Below are positions 43,841 to 53,388 of a DNA stretch of 64,000 bases, piece by piece. This DNA is from CAWARU01 sp963805795 (lineage in GTDB: Bacteria > Pseudomonadota > Gammaproteobacteria > UBA6186 > Azoamicaceae): assembly GCA_963805795.1 (NCBI GenBank), contig CAWDVG010000002.1, forward strand, positions 186,001-250,000, in the 5' to 3' direction. The translations under genes were made by a program, and so were the position numbers. Below the pieces are notes generated by a model. That model was given only the letters and a program-made list of their open reading frames with translations. It was not told where the DNA came from and did no database searches. The stretch's first letter is position 1. Every line of letters starts with the position of its first letter.

Positions 43841-44704
43841 ATGCTTATTACCCAATTTAACAGAATATTATGCTATGGCAATTTACTACGTTTAAATAAA
43901 CCCATCGGTATTTTTCTATTACTATGGCCAACATTAATTGCTCTTTGGATAGCTGGCGAAGGTCACCCCAATCCCAAAGTAGTCATTATTTTTATCTTGG
44001 GTGTTATCTTGATGCGATCGGCAGGCTGTGTCATCAATGATATTTTTGATCAAAAATTTGATGCTCAAGTTAAAAGAACCCGGAATCGGCCCTTGGTCAC
44101 CACTCAGGTTTCTACCAGAGAAGCCATATTACTTTTTTTATTTTTAACGACTTTAGCTTTTCTGTTAGTGCTGCAATTAAATAGTTTAACTATTCTTTTA
44201 GCATTATTTAGCCTTATTATAGCGGTCCTATATCCTCTTATGAAAAGAATCACCTATTTACCTCAAGTGGTCCTAGGAATAGCCTTTAGTATGGCAATTC
44301 CGATGGCGTTTGCAGCCCTATTAAATACAGTTCCAATCGTTGCTTGGTATTTAGGTTTAGCCAACATTTTTTGGGTGGTAGCCTATGATACTCAATATGC
44401 CATGGTCGATAAATCTGATGATTTAAAGATTGGGGTTAAATCAACCGCTATTTTATTTGGAAATGCAGATCGTTGGATAATTTTAGGATTACAAACCCTG
44501 AGCATAACAGTCTTATTGTTCATCGGGTATTATCTCAACTTAAATTTTTACTATAAGCTTGGAATTTTGATGGCGTCAATTCAAGTCCTATACCAATTCA
44601 AGCTTACTTATCATCGAGAACCTACTCAATGTTTCCGGGCCTTCTTAAATAATCATTGGCTTGGTGCATTTATTCTCCTGGGAACTTTCCTGGCTTACCG
44701 GTAA
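43841..44704 (+). CDS. ubiA: 4-hydroxybenzoate polyprenyltransferase
   Basis: Integral membrane prenyltransferase attaching the polyprenyl chain to 4-hydroxybenzoate in ubiquinone synthesis. 287 residues, about nine membrane helices. Both Asp-rich motifs are intact: NDIFDQKFD at 66-74 and YDTQYAMVDKSDD near 185. LLRLNKPIGIFLLLWPTLIAL is the usual N-terminus. No ubiC is adjacent. The ribosome site is weak. The stop overlaps the convergent gene by 10 nt. Confidence 0.95.
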   Translation: MLITQFNRILCYGNLLRLNKPIGIFLLLWPTLIALWIAGEGHPNPKVVIIFILGVILMRSAGCVINDIFDQKFDAQVKRTRNRPLVTTQVSTREAILLFLFLTTLAFLLVLQLNSLTILLALFSLIIAVLYPLMKRITYLPQVVLGIAFSMAIPMAFAALLNTVPIVAWYLGLANIFWVVAYDTQYAMVDKSDDLKIGVKSTAILFGNADRWIILGLQTLSITVLLFIGYYLNLNFYYKLGILMASIQVLYQFKLTYHREPTQCFRAFLNNHWLGAFILLGTFLAYR

Positions 44705-46581
44705 GGGTTGTGTGGAGACTGTTCCATTCTTAGGTCTTCTATCCCATCACCATTAAAATCTGAGAGAGGATTATCAATGACATCTTCATCTCTCAATATA
44801 TTTCTTTGTGGTAACCCTTGAGAAAATATTAATGGTTTAGAGATGTAAAACTCTTCTTCGTCGTGATAAGTAAGTGGTCCCATCGGATCAGTTATTTCGA
44901 AGGGAGACACGAGAAGATCTTCAATATTATCCCCGTTAAAATCTCCAGATAAACTGACTGACCATCTTATACCTGGCATTTCATCAGTTCTACAAGTCCA
45001 TTCATTATCGCGGGAGGGGAAACAGCTAAGCTTCGAACAATGAATATTAGAAATATGCGATTGATTGAACGAAAAGGGAGTCATTGGATACCCAGAATAC
45101 CCAAAGATGAGATTAGTACTTTTCCCCATACCTGTGAACTCAATACCCCAAGGATGAACTCCCAATGAAGCGTCATGATTTACACACAAGTCTGAAAGAT
45201 CAAATGTTTTTGGACAAGTTTTCCAGAATTTTGTATATGGCTCCATAGCGCTAGGTGTTGCCCACCTATTATTGGATTGTGGAAATTTTAGTGGAAAACT
45301 TGGCGTTATAAAGATGTTCTTCAAGTTGTGTGGAAAACTTGGTGTTATCTGGATTTCATTCAAGTTGAATGGAGAGGGAAAGCGCCTTAGGTTTGCATCT
45401 AATTGTGGCGCATAATCAGGCAGGCTGGAATCATTAATATGGAAGAAAACTAAAGGTCTTTCACCGTATATAAGATAAGCTGATCCCATTGATCCCATTG
45501 ATCCCATACTAGGACGCTGGTCGCCTATGAATAAATCAGATATATCATCCTCTCTATTCGGATTCAAAGTCACCGATGCCATCCAACTCGAGTAGTCAAA
45601 TAAAGGTTCAAATGGGGGTAAGTGGCTGTATAGTCTGTGCTCGTTGCATATAGAATTATAGAATGCTGCCTTCCAACATAAATCCGTCTTGTCTTCCCAA
45701 ACACAATGCTTATCTCTCCAACGCTTGGTATGCCCATTACTATAAACTGGAAGGAGTTCATATATTCTAGGTACCATCTCAGGCGCAAAATAGTCTCTAA
45801 CGTATCTGAAGATTGGATCCCTATCCGTTAAATTAAAATAGTTAGGAGGAAAAAAAACGGTTCCGTCTTCTTGCAAATACAAATCAGATGGATTGCAGAT
45901 GCCACGATGGTATTCATCCAAACTATGATGCCCAATTAATTCATCAGAAGATAACTCTGTATTAAATGTAGCTTGATATAATAATGCATCTAATGAAATT
46001 ATACCCGAACGCCGCCCCTCCTCATACCTCTCATCGGTAGATTGACTAGGCGGATTGGGTTCTGCGGTAATTTCATTCAGACATCCTTTTATTCTATTAA
46101 TTTGTTCTCTATGCAACTGCTCTTGTTCGGCAAATTTTTCCGCTAATGATTTAGGATCAGAACCAAAGAATGAAAAGACATAATTTTTAATATCACTGAG
46201 TCTAAAAACAAGACCATCGACATGCTTAGAAATTTGACGTGAAGAGGCCTCAGCCATCATCTTTTGATACTTTTCTTTTTCCTTTCTAAGATGGCTTAAT
46301 ATGCCTTTTAGACGTTTTTTTTCATTTTTTAAAGTATGTGCCAGTTTATTCTTATTCTTGGGGCTGGGATTTTTATTATATTTGTCCAAAGCTGTAGTTA
46401 GTTTATTTAAAACTGCACGATCTTCCCAATCCGCATCTTTAATTCTCGAACAGACATTATCTTTATAAACAATATTAGAGATAAACTCCGAGGAACCAAC
46501 CATGTTAGGTATCATAGTTTGAGCTTGATTATGGGAAGCGGGGTTCAACATAGAAGATGATTCTGCCAATGTAATACTCAT
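44695..46581 (-). CDS. Hypothetical protein with coiled coil and FG-GAP/VCBS-like repeats
   Basis: 628 residues; ATG 46581 has GAGGAG 6 nt upstream. The first 190 residues are charged helix (KNEKKRLKGILSHLRKEKEK). The remainder is aromatic and Pro-rich, with VCBS/FG-GAP-type DFNGDNIEDLLVSPFE and LSDFNGDGIEDLRM near the end, which are Ca-binding-loop-like blades. A GSMGSMGS repeat (near 370) is encoded by three 9-bp units at 45482-45508. Signal peptide is absent, odd for a family that is usually exported. Function unknown. Confidence 0.7.
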   Translation of the reverse strand: MSITLAESSSMLNPASHNQAQTMIPNMVGSSEFISNIVYKDNVCSRIKDADWEDRAVLNKLTTALDKYNKNPSPKNKNKLAHTLKNEKKRLKGILSHLRKEKEKYQKMMAEASSRQISKHVDGLVFRLSDIKNYVFSFFGSDPKSLAEKFAEQEQLHREQINRIKGCLNEITAEPNPPSQSTDERYEEGRRSGIISLDALLYQATFNTELSSDELIGHHSLDEYHRGICNPSDLYLQEDGTVFFPPNYFNLTDRDPIFRYVRDYFAPEMVPRIYELLPVYSNGHTKRWRDKHCVWEDKTDLCWKAAFYNSICNEHRLYSHLPPFEPLFDYSSWMASVTLNPNREDDISDLFIGDQRPSMGSMGSMGSAYLIYGERPLVFFHINDSSLPDYAPQLDANLRRFPSPFNLNEIQITPSFPHNLKNIFITPSFPLKFPQSNNRWATPSAMEPYTKFWKTCPKTFDLSDLCVNHDASLGVHPWGIEFTGMGKSTNLIFGYSGYPMTPFSFNQSHISNIHCSKLSCFPSRDNEWTCRTDEMPGIRWSVSLSGDFNGDNIEDLLVSPFEITDPMGPLTYHDEEEFYISKPLIFSQGLPQRNILRDEDVIDNPLSDFNGDGIEDLRMEQSPHNPYR

Positions 46582-46719
46582 AACATACTCCTCTTATGGA
46601 TAATATTCAATACAGTTATAAGCCTACAATGTAATGGAATAAAAAAACTTTGGCAATAGTATTCATTCTTGTAGTGTTCATCTTTAGCGGTAAGTCTTTA
46701 CATAGCTGACTTTGCTAGA

Positions 46720-49347
46720 TTATTGTAATTTTGGCGGATCGAGTAAGAAAGCGGTCAACTTATCAGCCGTTAAAGGACGGCTAAAATAATAACCTTGTAT
46801 TTCATCGCAATCGAAAGATTTCAGAAAATCTAGTTGACCTTTTGTTTCTACTCCCTCTGCGATTACTTTAATGCCTAAACTATGAGAAAGCGCAATAATC
46901 GCTTTAGCGATGGATACATCTCCTGCATCATCGGGTATGCCATGAATAAAAGACTGATCAATTTTTAGACGATGGACTTTAAATCGTTTTAGGTACATTA
47001 ATGAAGAGTATCCTGTACCAAAATCATCGATCGCTATTTGCATCCCCATATTTTTTAAAGCGTGGATAAGGGCAATACTGCCTTCTGTATTTTTCATAAG
47101 CATCGATTCAGTAATTTCTATTTCTAGATTTTGGGGTGCAATTTCAAACATTCGTAAAGTATGCATAATAACTTCAAGCAATTCCTCTATAATTAATTGT
47201 TGAGAAGACAAATTCACGGAAATAGACAGCGTAAAACCCATTTTTTGCCAAACTTTCAGTTGCGCACAAGCGGTTCTAAAAACCCATGTACCAATGGGAA
47301 TAATTAGCCCTGTTTCTTCCGCTAAAGGAAGAAACTCTCTGGGGGCTAATATTTTCCCATCTTGCTTCCAATATAACAATGCCTCTACTCCAATCATTTT
47401 TTCACAATGCAGATCATATTTAGGTTGATAGAGCAATATGAATTCTTCTTCTCTAAGCGCATGCGCCATTTTCTCTTCTAAAACTGCCTTTTCCTGCACA
47501 ACCTTGATCATTTCGGGCGTGCAGAATTGGAAATTATTACCACCTAAATCTTTAGCCTGATACATGGCAATATCTGCTTTACTTAATAAGGTTTGCACAT
47601 CCAAACCATTGTCTGGATAAAGACTAATCCCAATGCTCGTGCTAATAAAAAATTCGTGACCTTGAACGAAAAAAGGGATTGAAATAGCCTCTAATATTTT
47701 AGCCGCAATGGCATGGATTATTTCAATTTTGGAAATATTAGACAACACGATAACAAATTCATCACCGCCTAGCCTTGCTATAAAGTCGGGCTTTCTCACT
47801 CTAGCTCTTAACCGTTCTCCAACCACTTTTAGAAAAGCATCTCCCATTTCATGGCCATGAGTGTCATTAATTAATTTAAATCGATCTAAATCTAAAAATA
47901 AAATTGCAACTTTTGTTTTTTTATCTTTAGCAGAAGCAAAGGCCTCTTTCATATTCTTGAATAATTCTGCTCGGTTTGCCAATCCTGTTAAGATGTCATA
48001 ATGCGCTAAATGTTCTAACTCGATTTCAGTATATTTTTTTTTCGTAAACACACCAAGCTGTGCACTAATCGTTGACAAAAGCTTAAACAGTTCCTCATCT
48101 AAAAAAACGATTCGATCACTGAAAAATTCAATAACACCTAAAACTTCTCCTTCAGACATAATAGGAAAACCGCAAACGCCATGCAGATTATCTTTTTGTG
48201 AATGAGATTCTATCTGCGATTCTTTATCCTGTTTGATATCTGCAATCCAAATTGCACGTTTTTCTTTCAAAACTCGGGTCGACAATCCAATGTCCACATT
48301 TGGAATGACCTCTTGCAATGTTTCCAAATATTGATCTAAACTCAAAGTATTTCTCCAGCTTGCGATACAATTTAATTCTTTTTCTGGATATTTCACCATC
48401 CATAAAATAACGTATTTCCAGTTAAAGTTCTCTGATAATACCCTTAATACTTTGGGAGCAGCATCTTCTAAATTGTTAGAATCTGACAAAATCTGAGACA
48501 CAACATATTGCGTTTCAAAGCGCCTATCCGCATTTTTTCGTTCTGTTATATCCGTTGTTATACCTAAAGCATGATTTAATTTTCCAGTTTTATCCGCTAT
48601 CGGAAAGCCGCGGTCATACACATACCGAACAGATCCATCAGGCCTTACCAATTTATATTCAACACTTAAGTTTTTTTTATCTCGAATCAGCATTGAATAA
48701 AGCCTTTTCACCTTGTCTCTATCTGCGTTGCTAATAGCATCAAACCAAACAGCAGAATCCTTATATAAAGATTCTATCACACTACCCCAAATGTTGATGA
48801 AAGCAGGACTTACATAAATGAAATTGCCTTGCGGATTGATAACCCAAAACACATCAGATATATTTTCAGAAAATTCCTGAAAATACTTTCTTCCAATATC
48901 CAAAATTTTTCTTTTATTATGCTTACCCAGCACACCGACTGGGAGAGTGGCATGTGTTGTTTTTGTAGGAAGATTTGTAATTTGTTTAGTAGCCGTTTTT
49001 AAACATTTATCAGGATAACCCAACGCACGATGTACAGCAGTCAAAATCTTAGTGCTATCGTTGGGCTCTAGAACAGACGTTTCCACTAAAGGATAAGATG
49101 TTGTATAGAAAACAACGGGAATGTTATGTAGTTCTCGTTTTTCTCTCAGTTTTTCAACAAATTCATAGCCTTCTATCGTTGGCACCAGCTGATCTGTAAT
49201 AATTAAGCTGGGGGTCATTTGAATGATTTTCTCTAATGCATCTTTCCCATGGCTTGCGGTAATAATAGAATAGCCTTCGTTGTTTAAGATGTGCGCCAAT
49301 TGTTCACGAATCATCGTATTATCATCAACAACTAATATCGTGACCAT
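46720..49347 (-). CDS. REC-PAS-GAF-GGDEF-EAL cyclic-di-GMP signalling protein
   Basis: 875 residues. Domains in order: response receiver (1-112), PAS (about 165-290), GAF (about 300-440), GGDEF (about 450-615) and EAL (about 630-870). RLGGDEF is intact with an RxxD inhibitory site (RKPD) five residues before it. The EAL motif reads GVEALLYW, with IDDFGTGYSSL and IAEGVE also present, so both cyclase and phosphodiesterase may be active. The receiver keeps the Asp in SLIITD and Thr in FYTTS, but the stretch holding the conserved Lys is shortened (ETSVLEPNDSTKILTAV). No histidine kinase is adjacent. Confidence 0.92.
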   Translation of the reverse strand: MVTILVVDDNTMIREQLAHILNNEGYSIITASHGKDALEKIIQMTPSLIITDQLVPTIEGYEFVEKLREKRELHNIPVVFYTTSYPLVETSVLEPNDSTKILTAVHRALGYPDKCLKTATKQITNLPTKTTHATLPVGVLGKHNKRKILDIGRKYFQEFSENISDVFWVINPQGNFIYVSPAFINIWGSVIESLYKDSAVWFDAISNADRDKVKRLYSMLIRDKKNLSVEYKLVRPDGSVRYVYDRGFPIADKTGKLNHALGITTDITERKNADRRFETQYVVSQILSDSNNLEDAAPKVLRVLSENFNWKYVILWMVKYPEKELNCIASWRNTLSLDQYLETLQEVIPNVDIGLSTRVLKEKRAIWIADIKQDKESQIESHSQKDNLHGVCGFPIMSEGEVLGVIEFFSDRIVFLDEELFKLLSTISAQLGVFTKKKYTEIELEHLAHYDILTGLANRAELFKNMKEAFASAKDKKTKVAILFLDLDRFKLINDTHGHEMGDAFLKVVGERLRARVRKPDFIARLGGDEFVIVLSNISKIEIIHAIAAKILEAISIPFFVQGHEFFISTSIGISLYPDNGLDVQTLLSKADIAMYQAKDLGGNNFQFCTPEMIKVVQEKAVLEEKMAHALREEEFILLYQPKYDLHCEKMIGVEALLYWKQDGKILAPREFLPLAEETGLIIPIGTWVFRTACAQLKVWQKMGFTLSISVNLSSQQLIIEELLEVIMHTLRMFEIAPQNLEIEITESMLMKNTEGSIALIHALKNMGMQIAIDDFGTGYSSLMYLKRFKVHRLKIDQSFIHGIPDDAGDVSIAKAIIALSHSLGIKVIAEGVETKGQLDFLKSFDCDEIQGYYFSRPLTADKLTAFLLDPPKLQ

Positions 49348-49476
49348 ATGCTTAACCTGAATAGTAAAAATAAAATATATAGGTAATATAAAGCTAAGTA
49401 TAATCGTTTTTTCTTAGACCCATAGTCAAATAGATTTGTCGTTGTTCAAATTATTAAACTAGAATTTATGTAATGT

Positions 49477-50292
49477 TTACAGAGATTTAAGAACCCATTT
49501 AGAAGTCAATAAGGACAAAAGAAAAAGACCAAAAGCCAAAACCACAATTGCTGGTCCCGCTGGCCAATCAAACTGACTGGATAATTGTATACCACCAAAA
49601 ACACATACAATACCTATTAAGCTAGCAAAAATTGCCATTTGTTCGGGTGTTTTTGCCATCCTTCTGGCAGTAGCCGCTGGAATAATAAGCAGAGCTGTAA
49701 TAAGTAAGACTCCTACTAATTTCATCGCAATGGCAAAAACAGCCGCCAAGACGATGGTCAAGATCCATTTGACTCGGGCAACAGGAACACCTTCTACACT
49801 GGCTATTTCCTCATCTAAGGTTATAGACAAAAGTGATCGCCAAAGATAGATTATAATGGCTAAACCCAGAATATCTACTAATAAAATTGCCAATAGATCA
49901 TTTAGATTAACAGCTAAAATATCACCATATAAATATCCCAATAAATCGATTCGTACTTCAGATAAAAGTGTAGCCATAATAAGGCCGATGCTCAGTGTGC
50001 TCGCCGCTAACACTGAAAGTAAGGTGTCATTTGCCACTTGTTTTTGTGAGGATAGAAGAGTCAAAAGCCCTGCAATTAGGATACTGATACTAATTAAACC
50101 TATACTAAGATTAATATTCAGTAAAAATGCAAAACAAACACCCAACAAGGTGGCATGTGAGAGCGCGTCCCCAAAGTTAGCCATACGCCGCCATACCATC
50201 AGCGAACCTAAAGGCCCCGCAATCAAAGCAACCATACAACCTGCAATCCAAGCTTTTTCTAAAAAATCTAATTGAAAATTTAATGGCAACAT
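49477..50292 (-). CDS. znuB: Zinc ABC transporter permease
   Basis: 271-residue ABC-3 family permease with about eight membrane helices, forming the channel of the ZnuABC zinc importer. Features: FLEKAWIAGCMVALIAGPLG, MVWRRMANFGDALSHATLLG (coupling region to the ATPase) and LLITALLIIPAATARRMAKT. AGGA lies 5 nt before the ATG at 50292. It is 29 nt downstream of znuC. Manganese is the alternative substrate for this family; the His-rich ZnuA nearby supports zinc. Confidence 0.93.
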   Translation of the reverse strand: MLPLNFQLDFLEKAWIAGCMVALIAGPLGSLMVWRRMANFGDALSHATLLGVCFAFLLNINLSIGLISISILIAGLLTLLSSQKQVANDTLLSVLAASTLSIGLIMATLLSEVRIDLLGYLYGDILAVNLNDLLAILLVDILGLAIIIYLWRSLLSITLDEEIASVEGVPVARVKWILTIVLAAVFAIAMKLVGVLLITALLIIPAATARRMAKTPEQMAIFASLIGIVCVFGGIQLSSQFDWPAGPAIVVLAFGLFLLSLLTSKWVLKSL

Positions 50293-50321
50293 AACAGTCC
50301 TAAATTTCCGTAAAACTAAAG

Positions 50322-51041
50322 TTAATCATGACGATGATCATGTTGGTGTGTGTAAACTGCGATACCCTTAGGCGCTGAAATGCCAAATAAATTGATAAAT
50401 TCGGGGTGTCGGCTTACATCTTCGGGTCGACCAGAACAACATACATGCTGGTTCAAACAAATAACAGAATCAGTTCCAGCCATCACAAGATGCAAATCGT
50501 GAGAAACCATCAGAATCCCACAATTTAATTGATCGCGGAACCGCATAATTAAATGATATAATTCCTCTTGCCCAATAATATCAACACCCTGCACGGGTTC
50601 ATCTAAAACCAGTAAATCAGGATGACGTAAAATAGCACGGGCGAGCAAAACGCGTTGTAGTTCCCCACCTGAAATGTCTTGAATGGGGGATTTTAAAACT
50701 GCTTCAATCCCCACCTCTTGAATGATTTTATGAAACTCTCTTTTTTTAGGAATTTCTCCGCCACCTGCCACTTCTAAAAATCTCTCTACGGAAAGCGGAA
50801 GGTAGGGATCGATATGCAATTTTTGAGGCATGTATCCGATATTAATATTATCAGCTTTTTGGATTTTGCCTGAATTCGGTTTAACCAAACCTAAAACAAT
50901 TCTAACCAGGGTTGACTTGCCAGCACCATTGGGACCAATTAATGTTACAATTTCCCCACGATCTACGGTAAGATGTACATCAGTTAGAACGTTTTTTTTT
51001 CCAAAGCTTATGGAAACTTGTTTTGCGGCTAATAAATTCAT
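50322..51041 (-). CDS. znuC: Zinc ABC transporter ATP-binding protein
   Basis: About 239 residues. Walker A IGPNGAGKST, signature ISGGELQRVLLARAI, Walker B LLVLDEPVQGVD and switch His in VSHDLHLVM are intact. IGYMPQKLHIDPYLPL is typical of ZnuC. The tail ends in a His cluster (THQHDHRHD), which may bind zinc. ATG 51041 is used; a TTG precedes it directly. Transcribed divergently from znuA, with about 100 nt between them; I do not see a convincing Zur operator there. Confidence 0.94.
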   Translation of the reverse strand: MNLLAAKQVSISFGKKNVLTDVHLTVDRGEIVTLIGPNGAGKSTLVRIVLGLVKPNSGKIQKADNINIGYMPQKLHIDPYLPLSVERFLEVAGGGEIPKKREFHKIIQEVGIEAVLKSPIQDISGGELQRVLLARAILRHPDLLVLDEPVQGVDIIGQEELYHLIMRFRDQLNCGILMVSHDLHLVMAGTDSVICLNQHVCCSGRPEDVSRHPEFINLFGISAPKGIAVYTHQHDHRHD

Positions 51042-51144
51042 CAATACATGTTTATCCTGAGTTTGAATAGGAAAATAAATGAAATCAATGTAAGCGTTTA
51101 TTAATTAAGTTAATTAACCCATATATTCAGAGAGTGGTCAAAAT

Positions 51145-52143
51145 ATGAAACCAAACCCGTTAAAACCTTACCTTAAAATCCTGGCTGTGTGCGGATTGTG
51201 CTGGATTACAGCCGTTTTTGCAAGTGGCAATAAGCCAAATGTGGTTGTCAGTATTCCTCCTTTTCATGCCTTGGTCACTGCAGTTATGGAAAATGTAGGG
51301 GAGCCTATACTTCTTCTCAAAAAGGGAGCATCCCCCCATCACTATAACCTTCGTCCCTCAGAAGTTAAGATGCTACAACAAGCTGATCTTATTTTTTGGG
51401 GCGGCCCAGCGCTTGAAACCTTTTTGGTGAAGCCGCTTCAGTCCTTATCAAGTTCCACTAAGGTTATTGAATTGGAAAAAACAGAGAAACTACTATTGCT
51501 CCCGCCCCGTCGTACAGCCGCATTTAACTCAGCACGTGGTCATGACCATAATCCTGACCACACCCATGAGCATAACCATGAGGGACATAGTTGCTGTGGC
51601 CATGATCATGGCCCAAGTGCAAAAGATATGCATTTTTGGTTAGATCCGAATAATGCTAAAATAATATTAGGAGCTATTGTAGAAAATTTATCGCAGATAG
51701 ATCCTGCACACCAGGCTCAATACTGCAGCAATGCCAAAAAATTTATTGCCAAACTTGATGCTCTCGATCGCGAATTAAAAATAAAATTAAAACCTATTCA
51801 AAAAATGCCCTATGTTGTTTTTCATGATGCCTATCAATATTTTGAACATCATTATGATTTAAATGACGTAGGGTCTATCAGCGTGCATCCAGAACTGCCC
51901 ATAAGTTTGCAACGCCTTTATGAAATCCGTGAACAAATTAAAAAGACTAAAGCAATATGTGTTTTTCGCGAACCTCAATTTAAACCGCAAATGGTGGAAA
52001 GCTTAAGTCAAGATACCGGAGCAAAAATAGGTGAGTTAGACCCATTGGGTCAATCTCATTCAAAAGATGGATCAGATTATTTACATTTACTGGAGAATAT
52101 TGCCAACTCTCTCAGGGGATGTTTGATGGCTGAAACAAGGTAA
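51145..52143 (+). CDS. znuA: Zinc ABC transporter substrate-binding protein
   Basis: 332-residue periplasmic zinc-binding protein. Export signal at 1-27 (LKILAVCGLCWITAVFA). Metal ligand histidines in PPFHALV, SPHHYNLRPSEV, MHFWLDPNN and the late Asp region are present. A His/Asp-rich loop (about 132-155, with HTHEHNHEGHSCCGHDH) is typical of ZnuA and argues for zinc. AGTGGT-type sequence precedes the ATG. Divergent from znuCB. Confidence 0.94.
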   Translation: MKPNPLKPYLKILAVCGLCWITAVFASGNKPNVVVSIPPFHALVTAVMENVGEPILLLKKGASPHHYNLRPSEVKMLQQADLIFWGGPALETFLVKPLQSLSSSTKVIELEKTEKLLLLPPRRTAAFNSARGHDHNPDHTHEHNHEGHSCCGHDHGPSAKDMHFWLDPNNAKIILGAIVENLSQIDPAHQAQYCSNAKKFIAKLDALDRELKIKLKPIQKMPYVVFHDAYQYFEHHYDLNDVGSISVHPELPISLQRLYEIREQIKKTKAICVFREPQFKPQMVESLSQDTGAKIGELDPLGQSHSKDGSDYLHLLENIANSLRGCLMAETR

Positions 52144-52156
52144 AGGCCCCCATGGT

Positions 52157-53137
52157 TTACGGTTTCGAATTCGGTTTCCTTTTTGGATTCGCATCAATGG
52201 TGGACGTGGTGAAATCTGTTTTTATCTTTTTTAATGCCTTACTTGCATCTTGTAATATGGTATCTAAACTACTGCTTTGAAACCATCCGGTTGCATCCTT
52301 ATTTTGATCTGACCATTTTTTAATATCTGATTCCAACGAACTAATATCATTTGATGTTAAAATCTTTCCTTCCTTTTGTTGCTCAATTAACACAGATAGA
52401 TTTCTTAAAAATTGTTCAGCAATAGCTTTTTTCCTCACAGTATCGCTCCTAAAAAACAACATACTACCTGTTCTCATTTTTTTCTCAGATACTTCCATCT
52501 TATAGACATCTACTTTTTCCCACATATCTTTAAGCGTTCTAAACAATTTTTTTTGAACTACTAATTCATTTTTTATTTTTTCAACTTGATTGTTAATAAA
52601 ATCTCCTTTGGATGTAGCGCCGCTACTATCTTTTGTCACAGCAGGATTTCCTGACATAAAATCCATATCATTATGAACTCTACCTAATTCAATTTCAGAT
52701 ACCGCAAACTCTGAATGATTCTCATTCTCTAAGTCATATATTTTGGTGCGAAATTCAGCCATTTGTATCATTGAAGAGAAAGACGCACCTTTATTTTTCT
52801 CAAGCTCATCTAGCTTTTTTTTAATTTTTTCAATATCGGGATCATTATTTACTTTAACTCTAAGAGAATCAAATTCATTTTCCCAATACTCTCTTCTTAA
52901 TATTAAAATAATTTTCAACTCATTTATGATATCTTCCTCATCTTTTTTCATAGAAGATTGAATGCTGGCGATTTTTGCCCTTATCTCATCATGCTTTTTT
53001 TCAGCCTGCACTAGCAAAGCATTATTTAAATCATTTATTTCTTTATGTTTTTTAAGATAATTTGATTCTTCTACCCGTTTAATAAATGATTTAAAATGAG
53101 CTTTTCGTATTGCATCATCTTCTTCAGGGGTTGGCAT
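52157..53137 (-). CDS. Coiled-coil hypothetical protein
   Basis: 326 residues from ATG 53137 (GAGGA 6 nt upstream). Almost entirely charged helix with heptad-like stretches (KIKKKLDELEKNKGASF, ELKIILILRREYW), and a Lys/Thr/Pro tail. No signal peptide, membrane segment or recognised family. It is convergent with znuA (13 nt apart). Composition matches the other accessory proteins of the window. Function unknown. Confidence 0.65.
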   Translation of the reverse strand: MPTPEEDDAIRKAHFKSFIKRVEESNYLKKHKEINDLNNALLVQAEKKHDEIRAKIASIQSSMKKDEEDIINELKIILILRREYWENEFDSLRVKVNNDPDIEKIKKKLDELEKNKGASFSSMIQMAEFRTKIYDLENENHSEFAVSEIELGRVHNDMDFMSGNPAVTKDSSGATSKGDFINNQVEKIKNELVVQKKLFRTLKDMWEKVDVYKMEVSEKKMRTGSMLFFRSDTVRKKAIAEQFLRNLSVLIEQQKEGKILTSNDISSLESDIKKWSDQNKDATGWFQSSSLDTILQDASKALKKIKTDFTTSTIDANPKRKPNSKP

Positions 53138-53388
53138 AAATTTCCTCAAAAAAATTATACATTTATATTTATGACAATTATTTAAATAGAAAGTTTTTTA
53201 AATGGTTGTATATCAACATATCAGTTAGAGTTATCTAAAAATGTCATTTGAATTGTTATTTTTTAACTATTTGAATTTTTATATATTTTTTGGATGAACT
53301 TCTATTGTTTTAAACTCAAGAGTACATGCCCATTACACTTGAGAAGTAAAGGACATCAACTTATCATTGCAATATAACTATTCATCTA

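Noticed and set aside
51045..51144. Possible Zur operator between znuC and znuA
   Set aside because: The gap is AT-rich with TTAATTAAGTTAATTAA, but no clear Zur palindrome could be recognised.
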